Assembly: GCA_007922305.1 (NCBI GenBank)
Contig: ML677351.1
Span: 13,930,749-13,994,748 of the forward strand
DNA length: 64,000 nt
Direction: 5' to 3'
DNA from: Dermatemys mawii
Taxonomy: Eukaryota > Chordata > Testudines > Dermatemydidae
Shown: positions 35,001 to 48,396 of the stretch, in pieces
How positions within the stretch are numbered: position 1 is the first letter of the stretch
Layout: the number at the start of each line of letters is the position of its first letter
Notes under the pieces: model-generated
Told to the model about the DNA's origin: nothing
The model's database searches: none
The model's input: only the letters and a program-made list of their open reading frames with translations
Made by a program: the position numbers and the translations under genes

Positions 35001-38000
35001 GACAGGAATGCCCTGTTTACCTTTTCTATCCAACTGAGTGTACAGTTATCACATTCTCTCATTCACTCCTCTTTCTAACAAACAGTTCTATATGAGGACA
35101 GTGTGAAAAGATTGGAAGTCTTCCTATGTCTCTAATCATTTGTCACCCACCATTTCAATGCCTGATAAAATATTTGAGACAGGTTGGCCATAAGACAACT
35201 CAGTATTCCATGTGGGGATGAATCACTGATTATATAAACACTTTGTAATACTCTAAGTATTATTCCCTATCCCATTCTGTATTGGTTCTATTGTTTGCTT
35301 AATGACACACTGTCTATTGAGGGAGTTTCCACCTTCCTCTGGCATGCCAGCGGAGATTCACTCATTAAGATCAGATGAGGGATCCCACAAAACACATTTC
35401 TTCAGACTTAGATCTCCACCTTTCCCCTCTTCCATGTTGCTAGATTAGACACACCAATGGCTTTACATAATACAACTAAGAACTGAACCAAGAATTAGAC
35501 CCTTCTACTTTATCACCCAATCTTATTGCCATAATGCTAATGCCTCCAGAGAATTTCAACTAAGACACAGCCCTTTGTCTAGAGAAGGTGGAGTGACTAG
35601 ACAAGAGAAGCAACTAATTGGCCTAGCTGTCCCAAAGTGGAAGTCTGAAGCTAATACAGGATTTGAAGCCTGGACATACTGGGCTTCCTTCCCCTTTCGG
35701 CTAGTTGCCATATGACATAATGATCAAAGATCAAGACACTCCTGGGTTCCCCGAAAGCCTCTAGAGCAGATGTGTCAAACAAGACCCAGAGGCAGGATCT
35801 AGGTCTATGATTTATTTATGCAATGTGTTCAGAATCTGCAGAACTTAAGCCTTCATTCTTTTTAAAAGTGAATTTTAGCCCTTCTGGTTGCAAGGAACCT
35901 AAAATCTAACCCCACTAATTGTAAGCATTCACTCTTTCATTGTTTAAATTAGCATTAGAATACACAGAGAGAAGAAAGGAAATGAGCGAAAACCGGAAGG
36001 AGGATCAAGAACGAAGAGAAATCCAGGGTGGAAATAGCAATGGGCCTAAAGGATAGCAAATTTTCCAACTAAGTAATGCTGAATGCAACAATAAGGTGCT
36101 AAACAAATAGTTAACAGTTTTGTTTTTACACAAAGGACATTCTAATCTAACCTGATCTCTCTGAAAATCTCTGTGAAGTCTGACATTTTTACTCTGCCTT
36201 GACAATCATAACGAAAAATGGTATTTAGCCTTCTCCATAGAATAGATTTCAGCACTTCTGCTCCAAAGGCTAGTGGCTCTAAACACTTCTGTAACCCTAT
36301 GTGATCCCTCTCCTCTCATTCTACTCCCACAATAAAATTAAAACAAAACAAACCTTCATTTACTTAAAAGATCCCCAACTTCTCTCACTTCTGAGGCATA
36401 CTTTGAGACCACTTGTTGACTGCACCCTCAATCTTTCTCTAAATTTTTTCTGATGGAATGCATGATAGGTAACAAACACTGTAATTGTGGTAAAATGTCA
36501 CTAATGCAATATGAAAAGTGTGCATCCTGCCACTGGCATATCTTTTGTGCACATTCAGTTTCTGTACCCAATCTGTAGTAAATCAATACAGGTCATCATT
36601 TGCTGGCTAAGGGTCTATTAGCCAAGGAGTCACAGATATTTAAGGTTCCAAAGGGCAAGGTCCTTTCTCCCCTTGCACACCACATTTCAAAAAGTCACCT
36701 GGGCTCTCCCCCTTTTCTGCCAAGGAGCAGTTCAGTGAAGAATGTTGGTCTTTCCTTTCCACATCAGAAGAAAGAGCCTCATCAAGATTAAACTATCCAG
36801 CCTGAATTGCTGACAAATTCCAAAACAAAGGAGAAACAGCAGCTTAAAATACAAGTACAAAACTCAAAGCAGAGAGGAAAGGCAAACACTCCCCACCGCT
36901 CAAACCCCAATGAAGACCACGGCACAAATGCTTAGGGTTGGTAGATTGTGATTCCTGTACCACCAGATGGTGATGTAAAAAAGACTGGATAATATTTCAA
37001 ACATTTAGCGGAAAACCAACCATGCTCAGAGCTGTATGGAAGATTGAGAAAGACGTGGTTCCAGTCCCAAATAGTATTCCTTAAACCCCACAACCATGCA
37101 GGCACAAAGGAACGTGTTAATTCTCTGCAGAAGACTGGAGAAGCAATACATTATGCTAGGACCAAATGCAAACCACTTAATTTAGCCAGATGACCTGGCA
37201 AAGAAACAGTAGTGAGACTTTTCCGGTGGGTTTGGCTCTGTAGCCAGAGAATAATCTCTGCAGCTGCAGGCTGGCTTTGGCAGGTTAGCTCACTTCCCCA
37301 AGAGACGCACAATTCACAACCCCAGCCTTTCCATGAAAGAAAAACACTTTTTCAGCGAAAGACGCAAACCTTTCAGATTCAGTCTCGCAACAAAATTACT
37401 TACACAAACCTGTAATCCTGCTCCATCACCCCTACCTACACATCTACCACAAGACATATTAGTACAGTGTCTGGGAGTGCCGAGGGGCAGCCAGGATGCT
37501 GAAATGATCTGTCCTCCTGAGACCACCCCAGCTTCTAGGACCACAAAGCAAGGTCAAGGGGATCTAATATCCTGCATAACCTGCACCGGTCGGAAGTATA
37601 AGTACTTACTTCAGTGCAACGTCAATTATAACGACTAAAGCCTCCACAACCATTTTAACATAGTTTTTGCCCAAACATTAAAATAAATTATCTAGTATGA
37701 TTATTTACCTTCTTATCACAGGCACCATGACCTAGCAATTCAACTAACAGATGACTGAAGCATTGATAGGTGGTCTTCATCACCCTGGCTCTTAACTCCT
37801 ATAAAGCATTTTCCCACAGAATCACAGCCCACACTCCACCCTTCATTGTGTAGTACATTCATTTCTACTAGGCATATGCATGATATGGCAAATCGAACAC
37901 TGTGGCAAGCCTAGCTAATTTCCTGACTTTCGTGCTATTAAGTTTCCAGCCGTAGTGCTCTATTAAATGCACTTATTTAACATCTTTAAGAATAAGAAAA

Positions 38001-38058
38001 CACTATAATAAACCAAATGAAATAACAGCAGGAAGACATAATTACATGATAGATCAAT

Positions 38059-38261
38059 ATCAGAGAGGTAGCCATGCTAGTCTGGGTCTGCAAAAACAAA
38101 AAAGAGTCTTGTAGCACCTTATAGACTAACACATGTATTAGAGCATAAGCTTTTGTGGGAGAATACATCCGACAAAGTGGGTATTCACTATGCTCTAATA
38201 CATCTTATGTTCTAATACATCTGTTAGTCTATAAGGTGCCACAGCACTCTTTATCGTCTAT
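38059..38261. mobile_element. Penelope-like tail fragments in inverted pair
   Basis: The left copy, minus, begins with a reversed tail (cagagaggtagccatgctag) and has caccttatagactaac and gagcataagcttttgtggga. The right copy, plus, has atccgacaaagtgggtattc and gttagtctataaggtgccac. Each copy keeps only half of the hammerhead-like core: the left keeps the GAAA-side half, the right the CCGACAA-side half. Confidence 0.65.
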
Positions 38262-38997
38262 GACAGATCAAGTCACTTAGTTGTTACTAGTAAGGAAACT
38301 GGACTTCTCTGTACCACCCAGCAATGTTTCTTCCACTTTCTCCAAATCAGTTTTAATGCAGGAGCCCACCCAGTGAGAGGCAGAGTTTACTGTCTGCAGT
38401 GTAAGAAAAGAGATGAATACAAGCATGAAGATGTGCTCCTACAGGTTGCTGAAGACAGAAGCTAGAGGGACCGGTTTATAACGGGTTTATCCCCTCTCTC
38501 CAAACACATGCACACCACAAATTAAGTTAAGTTAGTAATACAAACTGACTCAGTGTTGAAGGACTCAAGCCCATTTAAACTCCAGTAAGGCTCATATCCC
38601 TCTCTGCCCCTCCACTCTTTCCTGAAAGGTGACAGTCATAAGCAAAGGATGAGCCTTGCCATGTGCCCTGTAGGTTAAAACAGCCTTCGACAGACCAGTG
38701 AGGGGGGTGAATTCCAGAGTCCAGGATACTTCATCTACAATACTCTGCCAGGAGCCCCCCAACATTAGAATCTGGAGGCTACTGATCACAGCTGTTGAGA
38801 AATAACATGAGGCAAAGAAATCTCAAAGAGCCTGGCTACACTAGAAAAGGGGCACACATTTAACTAAACTGATTTAGTTAAGGTAGTGCAAGCTCCCTTC
38901 CACAGGATGAATTTGAAAAAAACAACAACGAAGTTTTCACCCTTGTTTAAACTGGTTCATCTTATGTCAGTAAATTACTGAAAAACTAACCCTATAT

Positions 38998-39980
38998 CGG
39001 GGTGGGCAAACTTTTTGGCCCGAGGGCCACATTGGGGTTAAAAATTGTGTGGAGGGCCAGGTAGGGAAGGTGGTGCCTTCCCAAGCAGCCTGGCCCCGCC
39101 CCTATCCGACCCCCACCCAATTCCCACCCCCTGACTCCCTCCCATAGAACCCCCGACCCATTCAACCCCCCCCCCNNNNNNNNNNNNNNNNNNNNNNNNN
39201 NNNNNNNNNNNNNNNNNNNNNNNNNNNNNNNNNNNNNNNNNNNNNNNNNNNNNNNNNNNNNNNNNNNNNNNNNNNACCGCCTATCTAAGCCCCCCATTCT
39301 TTGTTCCCTGACTGCCCCCTCCAAAGATCCCCCCACCCTAACCACCACCACCCCTGCTTTGTTCCCTGACTGCCCCCTCCTGAGATCCACCCCCAACCAC
39401 CACCACCCGGGGACCCCACCACCTAAGCCCTGCCCCCCTTACCTTACTCAGCTGGGAGCTCCTTTACCAGCCTCCGCGGGGCCTCATGGCTTCCCACGCT
39501 GCTCCTGGCCGGGGAGCGCAGGGCCCAGTGGCAGCCGCTCGGGGCCCAGCCAGCAAGCCCAGGGCCGCGCGGCTTCCCGCACTCCACCTGGCCCCCAGCC
39601 AGGGAGCGTGGGGCCCTATGGCTCCCCGCGCTGCCGCCGGTTGGGAGCGTGGATCCCAGCGGCTCCCAGCACTCCACCCGGCCCCCGGCCAGAGAGCGCT
39701 AGGGCACGCCATGCGGGGCACGCCATGCTGGGCCCAGCCAGGGAGGGAGGGCCCCGCGGCTCCCCGCGTTCCACCCCGCCCCAGGCCAGGGAGCGTGGAG
39801 CCCCACGGCTCCCTGCGCTTGGCCTGCCCCTAGCCGGAGCACGGGACCCGCGGTGCAGCACGCCACACTTGGCCCAGTGCCTGGGCCAGAAGCGTGGGGC
39901 CAATGGCCCCGCGCCTCAGCCCCACCTCTCGGGCCGGATAATGGCCAGCGGGCCCACGGGCCGTGGTTTGTCCACCCCTG
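38998..39980. mobile_element. hAT-type element, family B, GC-rich, with assembly gap
   Basis: Inverted ends cggggtgggcaaactttttg and gtttgtccacccctg, with ggcccgagggcc and gggccgtgg just inside. CCCTATAT flanks both sides (38990-38997 and 39981-39988), a perfect 8-base duplication. The interior is very GC-rich and includes 100 unresolved bases. The open frames are low-complexity. It is the same family as 13616-14351 and lies inside the transposase remnant described next. Confidence 0.9.
39176..39275. other. Assembly gap, 100 N
   Basis: Exactly 100 unresolved bases follow a run of about ten C. A fixed-size placeholder is likely, so the true length is unknown. Confidence 0.98.
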
Positions 39981-40009
39981 CCCTATATGGTTATAAATGG
40001 TAATCCACT

Positions 40010-40530
40010 GGTCAGGAAAGAAGTTCAGAGTGCAGCTTTCTGAACACTCCTGTGTCCTTAATGGTGGAAGTGTCATGCACCTTCCCTGACCAGCTCTATC
40101 CTGATATCCATGAAGTGTCCCCAGTGATCCACCAACACTTGCATAACCGTAGATTTCAGTGGATGTACTCTCTGACAAGGTGGGGTGGTTATAAAATAGA
40201 GATGTACATGCCATCTATCACCCTCCACAGTTTGGGAATCTCATTGCTACAAAGCCATCTACTATGTCCTGTGCGTTGCCAAGGATTAAAGTCCTGCATA
40301 GGAGGAGACAATTAATCGCCCTGTACAACTGAAGACCAATGTGCGTGTCCCACCCGCCCCGCGCCCAGTGGATTTTCCACTGACTGGTAGCAAAGCAACA
40401 TTGCAAGTTTCCAGAGTACGATCACCCCTTGCTTCTCCAGTGTCACTGTAGCTCTCATTCTGGTGTCCCTGAGCTGAAGGGCTGGGGCGAGTTCAGGACA
40501 CAGATCCAAGACTGTCACCTTTTCCATCTG
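40010..40530 (-). pseudogene. PIF/Harbinger (HARBI1-like) transposase remnant
   Basis: Minus-strand frames, broken by shifts and stops, carry the nuclease pattern in order: ELAPALQLRDTRM, VLWKLAMLLCYQSV, DIVDGFVAMRFPNCGG, VIDGMYI (first catalytic Asp retained) and GKVHDTSTIKDTGVF (second catalytic Asp retained), then FPDQWITIY. The third acidic residue is not found; the coding sequence is cut at 39981 by the hAT element at 38998-39980. At least two frame changes are needed, so it is not functional. It is probably a dead DNA transposon rather than the HARBI1 gene itself. Confidence 0.75.
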
Positions 40531-43070
40531 AAAGTTCTGCAGCCACAGCTCCTCATCCCAAACCTGTATTACGAGACGATCCCACCAATCTGCTCATTCT
40601 TGGGACCAGAGCAGTGCTTTGCCTACCACAGCTGCTCCATGAATACCACTACCAACTGTCACAGGGTCCACACAGGTCTCTCTGTCCTTCCCCTGTGCCC
40701 TGTGTTCTGGCCAACAGAAATAAAGGTCTTCACACCCTCTTCTGCTGTTTCACTCAAGTGTCCTTCATTTACAGTGCAGACTTATTGGCTTCAGTGTAAG
40801 AAAAAAGTGCTCTCACCAATCCCCCAACACTTACCCTCTCTGTCCTGCTCCCAGGGACTCCAGGCCCCTGAGGCACCTTGCCTGCAGCAAGGAAACAGCG
40901 TAGCAGCCTCCTATTCCCTTCCTGGCCTGCCCTCACTTGAGTTTGGCTTAGGGCTTTTCTAGCCCTCTCAGTTCCCAGCCTCAGCTGTGTTCACTTAGCC
41001 CAGCCTGGTGCTGTGAGCCAGCCCTCGTTAGGGCTCCCAGTTGGCTGCTCCAAGCCTCTGCCCCCGACTCTCCTGCCAGAAAGGAGGGTTTAGCCAGCAG
41101 GGGCAGGGCATTCAAGGGGTTTTACCCCTGCCCTGCCACACCAACCTTGAATTGTTTTTCCACTCTGTCCTTCAGCAAACTGTCCTTGAAGAAATCATGT
41201 CTTCAGTTGTTGCGATAATTCCTGAGGACCTGTAAATTCTGGATAATCACATGCCCTGTATTTGCAACCTTCATGAAAAGAATACAGAGCTCTTTAGCCT
41301 CCGTGCGTCTATCAGAGATTTCAAAGTGCCACGTAGGTTTGGGGGGGGGGGGGTTTAAGGCATGAAAATTATGGGATAGGGATGGTATTATGGAACAAAG
41401 AAAGTTGCCTGCTGGGAAGTCAACCTCTGGCTCTCTAATCCCTTGGCAAGTCATTACTATCCCATAAAACATTACTAAAGTGTCCAAAAGGCACTGTGCC
41501 AGACAGCAGCCCTTGTCACACAGGGACACCTACCCATGGTGCACTGTGCTGTCCATCAACACAAGCTCTCCTGGTGAGAACGTGGAGCAAACACACAAGC
41601 AGATAAGTATGCACGTGCCTGAACAATATACAAACTTTAGTGGTTGTATGCCACCGAAACTTGCATGCATCGCAGTTCATAATGTAGACGTGGCCTAAAT
41701 GAGAAGGTAACCATGTTTTCAACTATAGACTTCAGGTGTCACCCCATATACAGTGCACTGCAATAGCCCAATCTCGAGATGACAAAGGCATGGCTAATGT
41801 GGGAGGTCTACACATTTGCACTGTGATTAACAGAGTTGGCTCAGCACCTCATTCTTTCAAGGTCACTTCAGATCACATTGACAAACTGAAGCTGTGGGCA
41901 TTTAGCATCTCTGAAAACCAGGTCTCTGGGCTCTGTGGTGAATCTGCTGGGCATGCATCCTGAACACTCCTACTGGTAAAGCACAGACTAACCCCTTTCC
42001 TTAGGGCACAACTTTGGCAACAGGGGATTATTCCATTCTTATGTTGGAGGTTGAGGGTGAAAGAGAACTAGAGGAAAGATTTTATTTTCTGAAAACACTA
42101 TTTGCAGCTGATGATATAAACTGGGTCTCTCTCAGTCCTGAGATTTTACCTCATTCTCTGACCAGCCAACACACAAGAGCACAGCTTCACCTGATAGGGG
42201 CATTTGATGTGGCGCAGGTTTCCCAAGATACCCACTACTGGGTGATTCCTGTGACAGATCACATTCCATGATGTTACAGGTGACGTGGAAGGCTGGATCT
42301 CGACCAACTCCTGGAATTTAGGGTTCTGCTTTTATTCCTGCTGCAGTCAATGCCATCACTATCCCTAAAAAACCAAGTACAGTGCTGCATTCTCTATTGA
42401 AGCAAGTGATGCACATGGCTTCTCCATCTCCTGCTACAGTTATGAACTCTCGTCTTGGCAGAAGGACAATTCCCATTTGTGTTAGCAGATACATGGAGAC
42501 AATTTGTTAATATTTGGTTTTAAAATGCATTGTTTAAAACCCATATTTTCCCCATCCCTCAGATCAGCCAGAGTTCAGTTTTTGTGATATACAAAAGATT
42601 TCCAAACTGTTGGTTTATTGGGAGCATTTATCTCCCAAGACATCTAATACATTTCAGTGTTAATACAGGGTGGCATGCTCGTAATGAATTCACTTGAATC
42701 CCATTTAACTGTACAAACAGATGGGAGAGAAGACAAGACACTGTATATGTTAGTGACAGAAAAGCAAGGAAGATATTTAAAGTTGAATATTTTATACTGT
42801 TACAGAGACCACCACCACCGTTTATTTAGCTTGGACATAAAGACAACTGTCTTCATATAACAAACTAGAATTAAGACACTGAACCTGGTTGAACAGAAAC
42901 CCTGAATAAATGCTAACCTCCTTTAAAGACTTACCAGGCCACCAGCTGAAAAATCGGAGTTACTTTACAAAACAAAAACAAAAGGATCTCTGGTGTGAGA
43001 CCAACATATATACAATAGACAAGTGAACATTCCTCAGCCTTGTGATACAAATGACAGGACCAGGTACCTT

Positions 43071-43386
43071 AGGCCTTGTCTACACTGGGAGAGAAGGGGG
43101 GGAAGAAAGAGAGAGAGAAAAAAAATCGATTTAAGATACACAACTGCAGCTATGAGAACAATATAGTTTAAGTCGACATACTTAAATCCACTTACTGCAG
43201 CGTCTTCACAGCAGTGAATCGACTGCTGCCACTCCCCCATCAACTCTGCCTCTTGTAGCAGAGCACAGGAGTCAACAGGAGAGCACTTGAGGATCGACTT
43301 ACCACGTCTAGACTAGATGCGATAAATATACCTCCCGATGGATCGATTGCTACTCGCTGACCCAGCGGGTAGTGTAGACATACCCT
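43071..43386. mobile_element. MITE, PIF/Harbinger-like ends
   Basis: The ends aggccttgtctacactggg and agtgtagacataccct are imperfect inverses. The interior holds atcgattt, gtcgacat and gatcgattgc blocks like the MITE at 28694. No coding capacity. Confidence 0.65.
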
Positions 43387-46300
43387 GAATCTATGCACTC
43401 TAGGGGGATTAAGCAAGAACCACCAGAATGTAGGGAAACCAAAGAGCCATGCTAACCATTTATCAGAAACATTTAAATGAAGCACATTTCAGGTGCTCAC
43501 ACCTTTTAATACACCCCTGGAATCCACAAGTCCCAGCATACAAATGCTTCATCTTGATCAGAGTGGCAAGCAGCTTGCATCAAGATGGAATGTTGCATAC
43601 TGGCACCTGTAGTCTCCACAAGCCTCATTGCTGTATTTAAGCTGAGGTTAGCTTGAAGGCACTCTGTAGGGGGTCACACTTTGGCCACCTCTGGGCTAGT
43701 GCCTATTTCCCCTCTAATCAACACTTGTGCGTGTCCTATTATTGCCCTCTTCACTGTATCTGCTATACAGTACACACATTCACTTGCCCCCTTGGCTTCT
43801 CTCTCAGCCACCTGTTTGTGCTGTTTATGTGTTATCTAATGGTTAATTAAGTGCCAGAATAGAGATTTGGGGGTGGAAGGTTGAGGTGGGGAGGAGAGGA
43901 AGGAGATTGATTGGACAGGCTGAAGTTAACTGGTTAGCAGCTCATGGTTTTTGGATGCTGAGGGACAGATGAAGAGAAGTTTAAAAAATATCTCACCTCT
44001 AAGTTTTGTAGCAATTTATTCTCAATGATAAGGAAACTCCCAACCTAATTATCCTCTCCATCAATACCAGTTTGCAGCTCTTGCTTCAATCAATATGAGA
44101 ATCCTCCTGATAGAAAGTGACATGCACCCAATACTAAAATATTTAGATGCTTCGTGATTGCTCAGTTTTCACATATAGGAGAAAAAAGCAGAGAATCTGT
44201 AGAGTCACCTACAAGGCACAAAAACCTGGTATTCTGTAAGCAGCCCTTTTTCTTACGACACAGGCAGAGTGAATTTATTCCTAGAGCACAATAGACCTGG
44301 AGGCTACATTGGGAGAGCACTCTGGTTTGCTAGCATCACAGGATTATACACGAAAGTTAGTTTCCGGATAAGAATGAAGCTGCTGTAATATGTTGTATTA
44401 CTCTGGAAGTGAAAATGTGTGCACTAAAGGTAATAAGGGAATCTTTTTAGCTTCTTACCATCCTTGCTAGTCCATTCATGTCTCACTGGTAGGACTTGCA
44501 AAGCATACTCCCTGTACAGTCACAACAGAACAGACCTCTTCTTTGGAGACCATTCTTTTGTAAGAAGTTCCTTCTGTGGCCTATGCACATCCACCTAATA
44601 AAAGGAGAGCATGGTAGGAGGGAGGTGGTCAACTCTCCATGTCAGCTGCTCAAAGGTAAAGGTGATGCGATAAGCAGTGGGATTCCAATTAAAAAGCCAT
44701 TCAATAGCCAAAAAGTAGAGCTGAAAGATGAGCAAACTGCCTGAGACTAAGCACTGTATGTCTATACTCCAGACAGGCAATGATAGTTGAAACATCCAGG
44801 TGGATTATTTCAACCAAGGCAACCATATGAAATGATAAATGTCTGAGATCCTTCAGGGATGAACACACTAAAGTGCTTTTCAAGCAGATACACAATGGAT
44901 GCTTGATTTGCCAATGAAACACAGGCATGTCTGGGCTGGAACAAAGCATCTTTTTAACAGTATACAACAATTTATGACAGGAAGAACAAGGCAGCCAACT
45001 TTGAAAATAAATGGAGGTATTTAGGGAGAATCATTACCACAGTTGCAACGTGGGCTTTGATTCAGTGCAGTATTGCGTCAAAGGAAAGAGACCACTTAGT
45101 GTGTCATCAGCTGCAAATATCCAGGAATTGCATCCACAGGCAGCTAGCTGACATGTTTCCTATTTCCAGCAAAGTTGAAATCCAACTTCCATGCTGCAAG
45201 TGAAAATGCACTAAACTTGTGATGTGCATAATAGTTCTACAGAGTGATAACAACCCTTGTTCCTTACACCCCTTTTGCACTGCCAAGGAAACACCCGTGC
45301 AAGTGCACCAGAGCAGCCTTCCTTCCAGAGGAAGACTGGTCAGACCACGGTCAGAAACCATTCACCTGTCTGTCATCTGGGGAAGGAACAGTGACTGAAG
45401 AGACAGGAGGTCGACCGTTCCTCTATTAACTCTCCTCAACAGCACCACAGTTGTTCTTCCCCAGGAAGCGAAAGACAAATTTGGTCCTCATCTCTGATCC
45501 CTCCATGCCGGATTGTTACTGGGCAGCTCCATCCAAGAAACAAATGCAGTAAGTGGCAGAATCACCACTGAGAAGGGAAGGGGAAAATGAATGCACCCAC
45601 ACTTTGTGTCAAAACCCTCTGATATTATTGCTGTTGCATATATTTTATTTTATAATATAACCTTCCTAAAAACGACATGTTTACGCCAACATCATAATTT
45701 AGTTTTGTTTTGTTTTTTTTAAAAAAACGCATCCAATTATAACCTTTATCTCATACTGTGCTTTGCAGTCTGGCAAGAAGTAGGTTAGGCAGATTGAAAG
45801 GAATTTTTCCGGGTGTCAGAAATTCAGCTAGCTACTTTAAATAAATTACTTTACTCAGCTTAAATCTAATTAAGGGAAATCTCTTTCATTCTCTCGCCAT
45901 ACCCCCACTCACCCCAATACCATGCCCCTCTCACTAATGCAGACCCACACAAAGGGACGGGGAGTTGGGGGTTTTTTACTAAATGAAATGATAGGCTCAG
46001 CGACAGCATTTGGAGCATCTGACATCTCATAATCAGAGACTACAGGGAGAGCACTGGGGGCTCCATTAAAGAGAGACCAAATTTGAGTCTTTATGGCCAA
46101 GTTGTAATCATCCTACAAGCACTGGAGTGTCTGAAGCATGCAGAGCGCTGTACCCTGTCTCCTGACAGTGCTGTTATACTTCCCTTATTGTGGCACCATC
46201 TAGATAAAGCACGATTTGTAGATTGTTCTGCTCGACAGATCTGCAGCATTATCATCCCAAGACATCAGTAAGGAGTGAATGGGAGAGTGCACGAGAGAGA

Positions 46301-48085
46301 CATTTACATTGTTCTTTCCCCATCGGTTGGGGTTCTTTTTTTAGATAATGCAGAGTGCTTATCTAAAGGAATTAAGCCTGGGTGTAATTGCTTAAAACCT
46401 ATTATCTCCATCAGGTTGAAGAAATGCATATTGCATCTTAAGTGAAGCGTCAGACATGTGATCCATGATCCATTCGATTTTTTAGTAACTCATAAGTCAC
46501 TGAGATCAGAACAGAGACCTGCAGGTCCCCCACTGCTCAGCCCATGCAGAACACTTTCTGGATCCCACTCTACAGCATGCTCCATCCACAAGCTCAGATG
46601 TCCTGCTCCACATACAAAGCAACCAAGATTAAATCCCCACATTTCTTTCTATACAGTATTGGCTTGTTATCTCATCCATCTCCCCTTCCCAGGAATGGTT
46701 TCTCAACTCACCTGAGCAACCTGTAACCCAGCTCTTGAGAAAAAAAATTCAGATTGGGAGGGCTAATTGGGCCCAATATTAATACCTGGAAAAAGGGGTC
46801 AGCCTTTCCATAGGAAACAGTGGTCCACATTTCCCAGTAAAGTTGCAGTATAGATCGGGTCCCAGACAGTATAGATGAGGTCCCAGAGAGGCTAAACGCC
46901 CAAGCCAGAGGATTTTCATACATTGCAAAAGTTGCTCTAAGGCAAAGGAGCTCTGCTGGAAGTGCAGAAGCACAGAAGGTCAGATGAAAATTCAGCTAAA
47001 TTCAGATCTGTCTCCCAACTCGTCCCATATAAGTATCTATACATTGCCACCATCTGAGATGGGCAAGATCAGGGGGATGAGCAAGATCAGGACCTGGAGG
47101 AACAGCAATAGGAAGGCCCAATGACTATGCCAGGGGTGACCCACTCAGAGAAATGAGAAAAACCGTGTGCTCACAAGCAACTTCACAGTGTAAGACTAAA
47201 AATAGTTGCTTACTACACGTTTGGTCACTGGCCACAGTTCTGCCTTGGAGTAGTTCCTCCTAGCTGCCAATGAGGAAGGAAGGAAGGATGCCTCAGACTC
47301 CTCCTTCCCAGGATAATCATCACTCAGTTACTCTGATTCTTCTCTCTGCTGAAGAGTTATGGGACAGGAGTTCCAGTCTACCAAGCCACCAATTCCTGGT
47401 AAAGAGAAGGTAATCCCTGCCGTTTGTACTTCCATCTTTTAAATGACCCAGCTATAGAGTAGTTCTTCAACTCCTAAAAAGTTTGACAGTCTGTTTCTTC
47501 TGGTTGTCAGCTGAACCCTGCATCAACCAAGATGCAGAGACTGGTAAGCGAAGTGGCAGTTTGTGGAGTAGTAGTGACTAGCAGATGATGCACCAAAATG
47601 GAACCCTAAATACGGCAATAGTATTTTGTATCACAGCCTGCTTGAGAATATACATCCCAAAGCACACTGCTGCATCTTGATTACTACACAAAGCAAATCA
47701 GGTGAAGATAGTACACCCGGTATTAAAGATGAATTCACAAGGGAGAAGACAACTGTAGCTTGCTGGAAATTGTTAAAGAAGCCCGTGTTCTAAACAGATC
47801 ACTGATTGCTAGATATTTACAATGCTAAAGGTTGTGTTTTTAACTTTCTAATAACATCAGATACAACTCTCTTAAATATTGGCTCTGTATTTCCTTTCAC
47901 TGCCACTGACAGTTAAAGGTAATAATAGGCTGCAGAAAATAGTGAAGAAATAAATAAATCCCAAAAAGAAACTACTTTGCTTTTCATGGTCCTATCTGAA
48001 AGACCCTCACACAGCAATCTGCATGGAACTCAGTTTACCTACCTCCAAAAGGAGAATGGGCTGAGTTTCCCATATCGGTTTAAAC

Positions 48086-48396
48086 CAGGGGTTGGCAACC
48101 TTTCAGAAGTGCTGTGCCGAGTCTTCATTTATTCACTCTAATTTAAGGTTTCGCGTGCCAGTAATACATTTTAGCATTTTTAGAAGGTCTCTTTCTATAA
48201 AAGTCTACAATATAGAACTAAACTATTGTTATATGTAAAGTAAATAAGGTTTTTAAAATATTTAAGAAGCTTCATTTAAAATTAAATTAAAATACAGAGC
48301 CCCCCAGACCAGTGGCAAGACCCAGGCAGTGTGAGTGCCACTGAAAATCAGCTCATGTGCTGCCTTTGGCATGCGTGCTGTAGGTTGCCTACCCCG
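48086..48396. mobile_element. hAT-type MITE, family A (copy 3, with target duplication)
   Basis: 311 bp from caggggttggcaacctttc to ggttgcctaccccg. GTTTAAAC flanks both sides (48078-48085 and 48397-48404), a perfect and palindromic 8-base duplication. It is in the opposite orientation to the copies at 10189 and 50135. It is the best-preserved of the four copies here. Confidence 0.93.

Noticed and set aside
39359..40003. 214-codon Pro/Ala-rich frame
   Set aside because: Within the GC-rich hAT element at 38998-39980; compositional artefact.
40429..40962. 177-codon plus-strand frame
   Set aside because: Partly antisense to the HARBI1-like remnant and otherwise Pro/Ser-rich without a domain.
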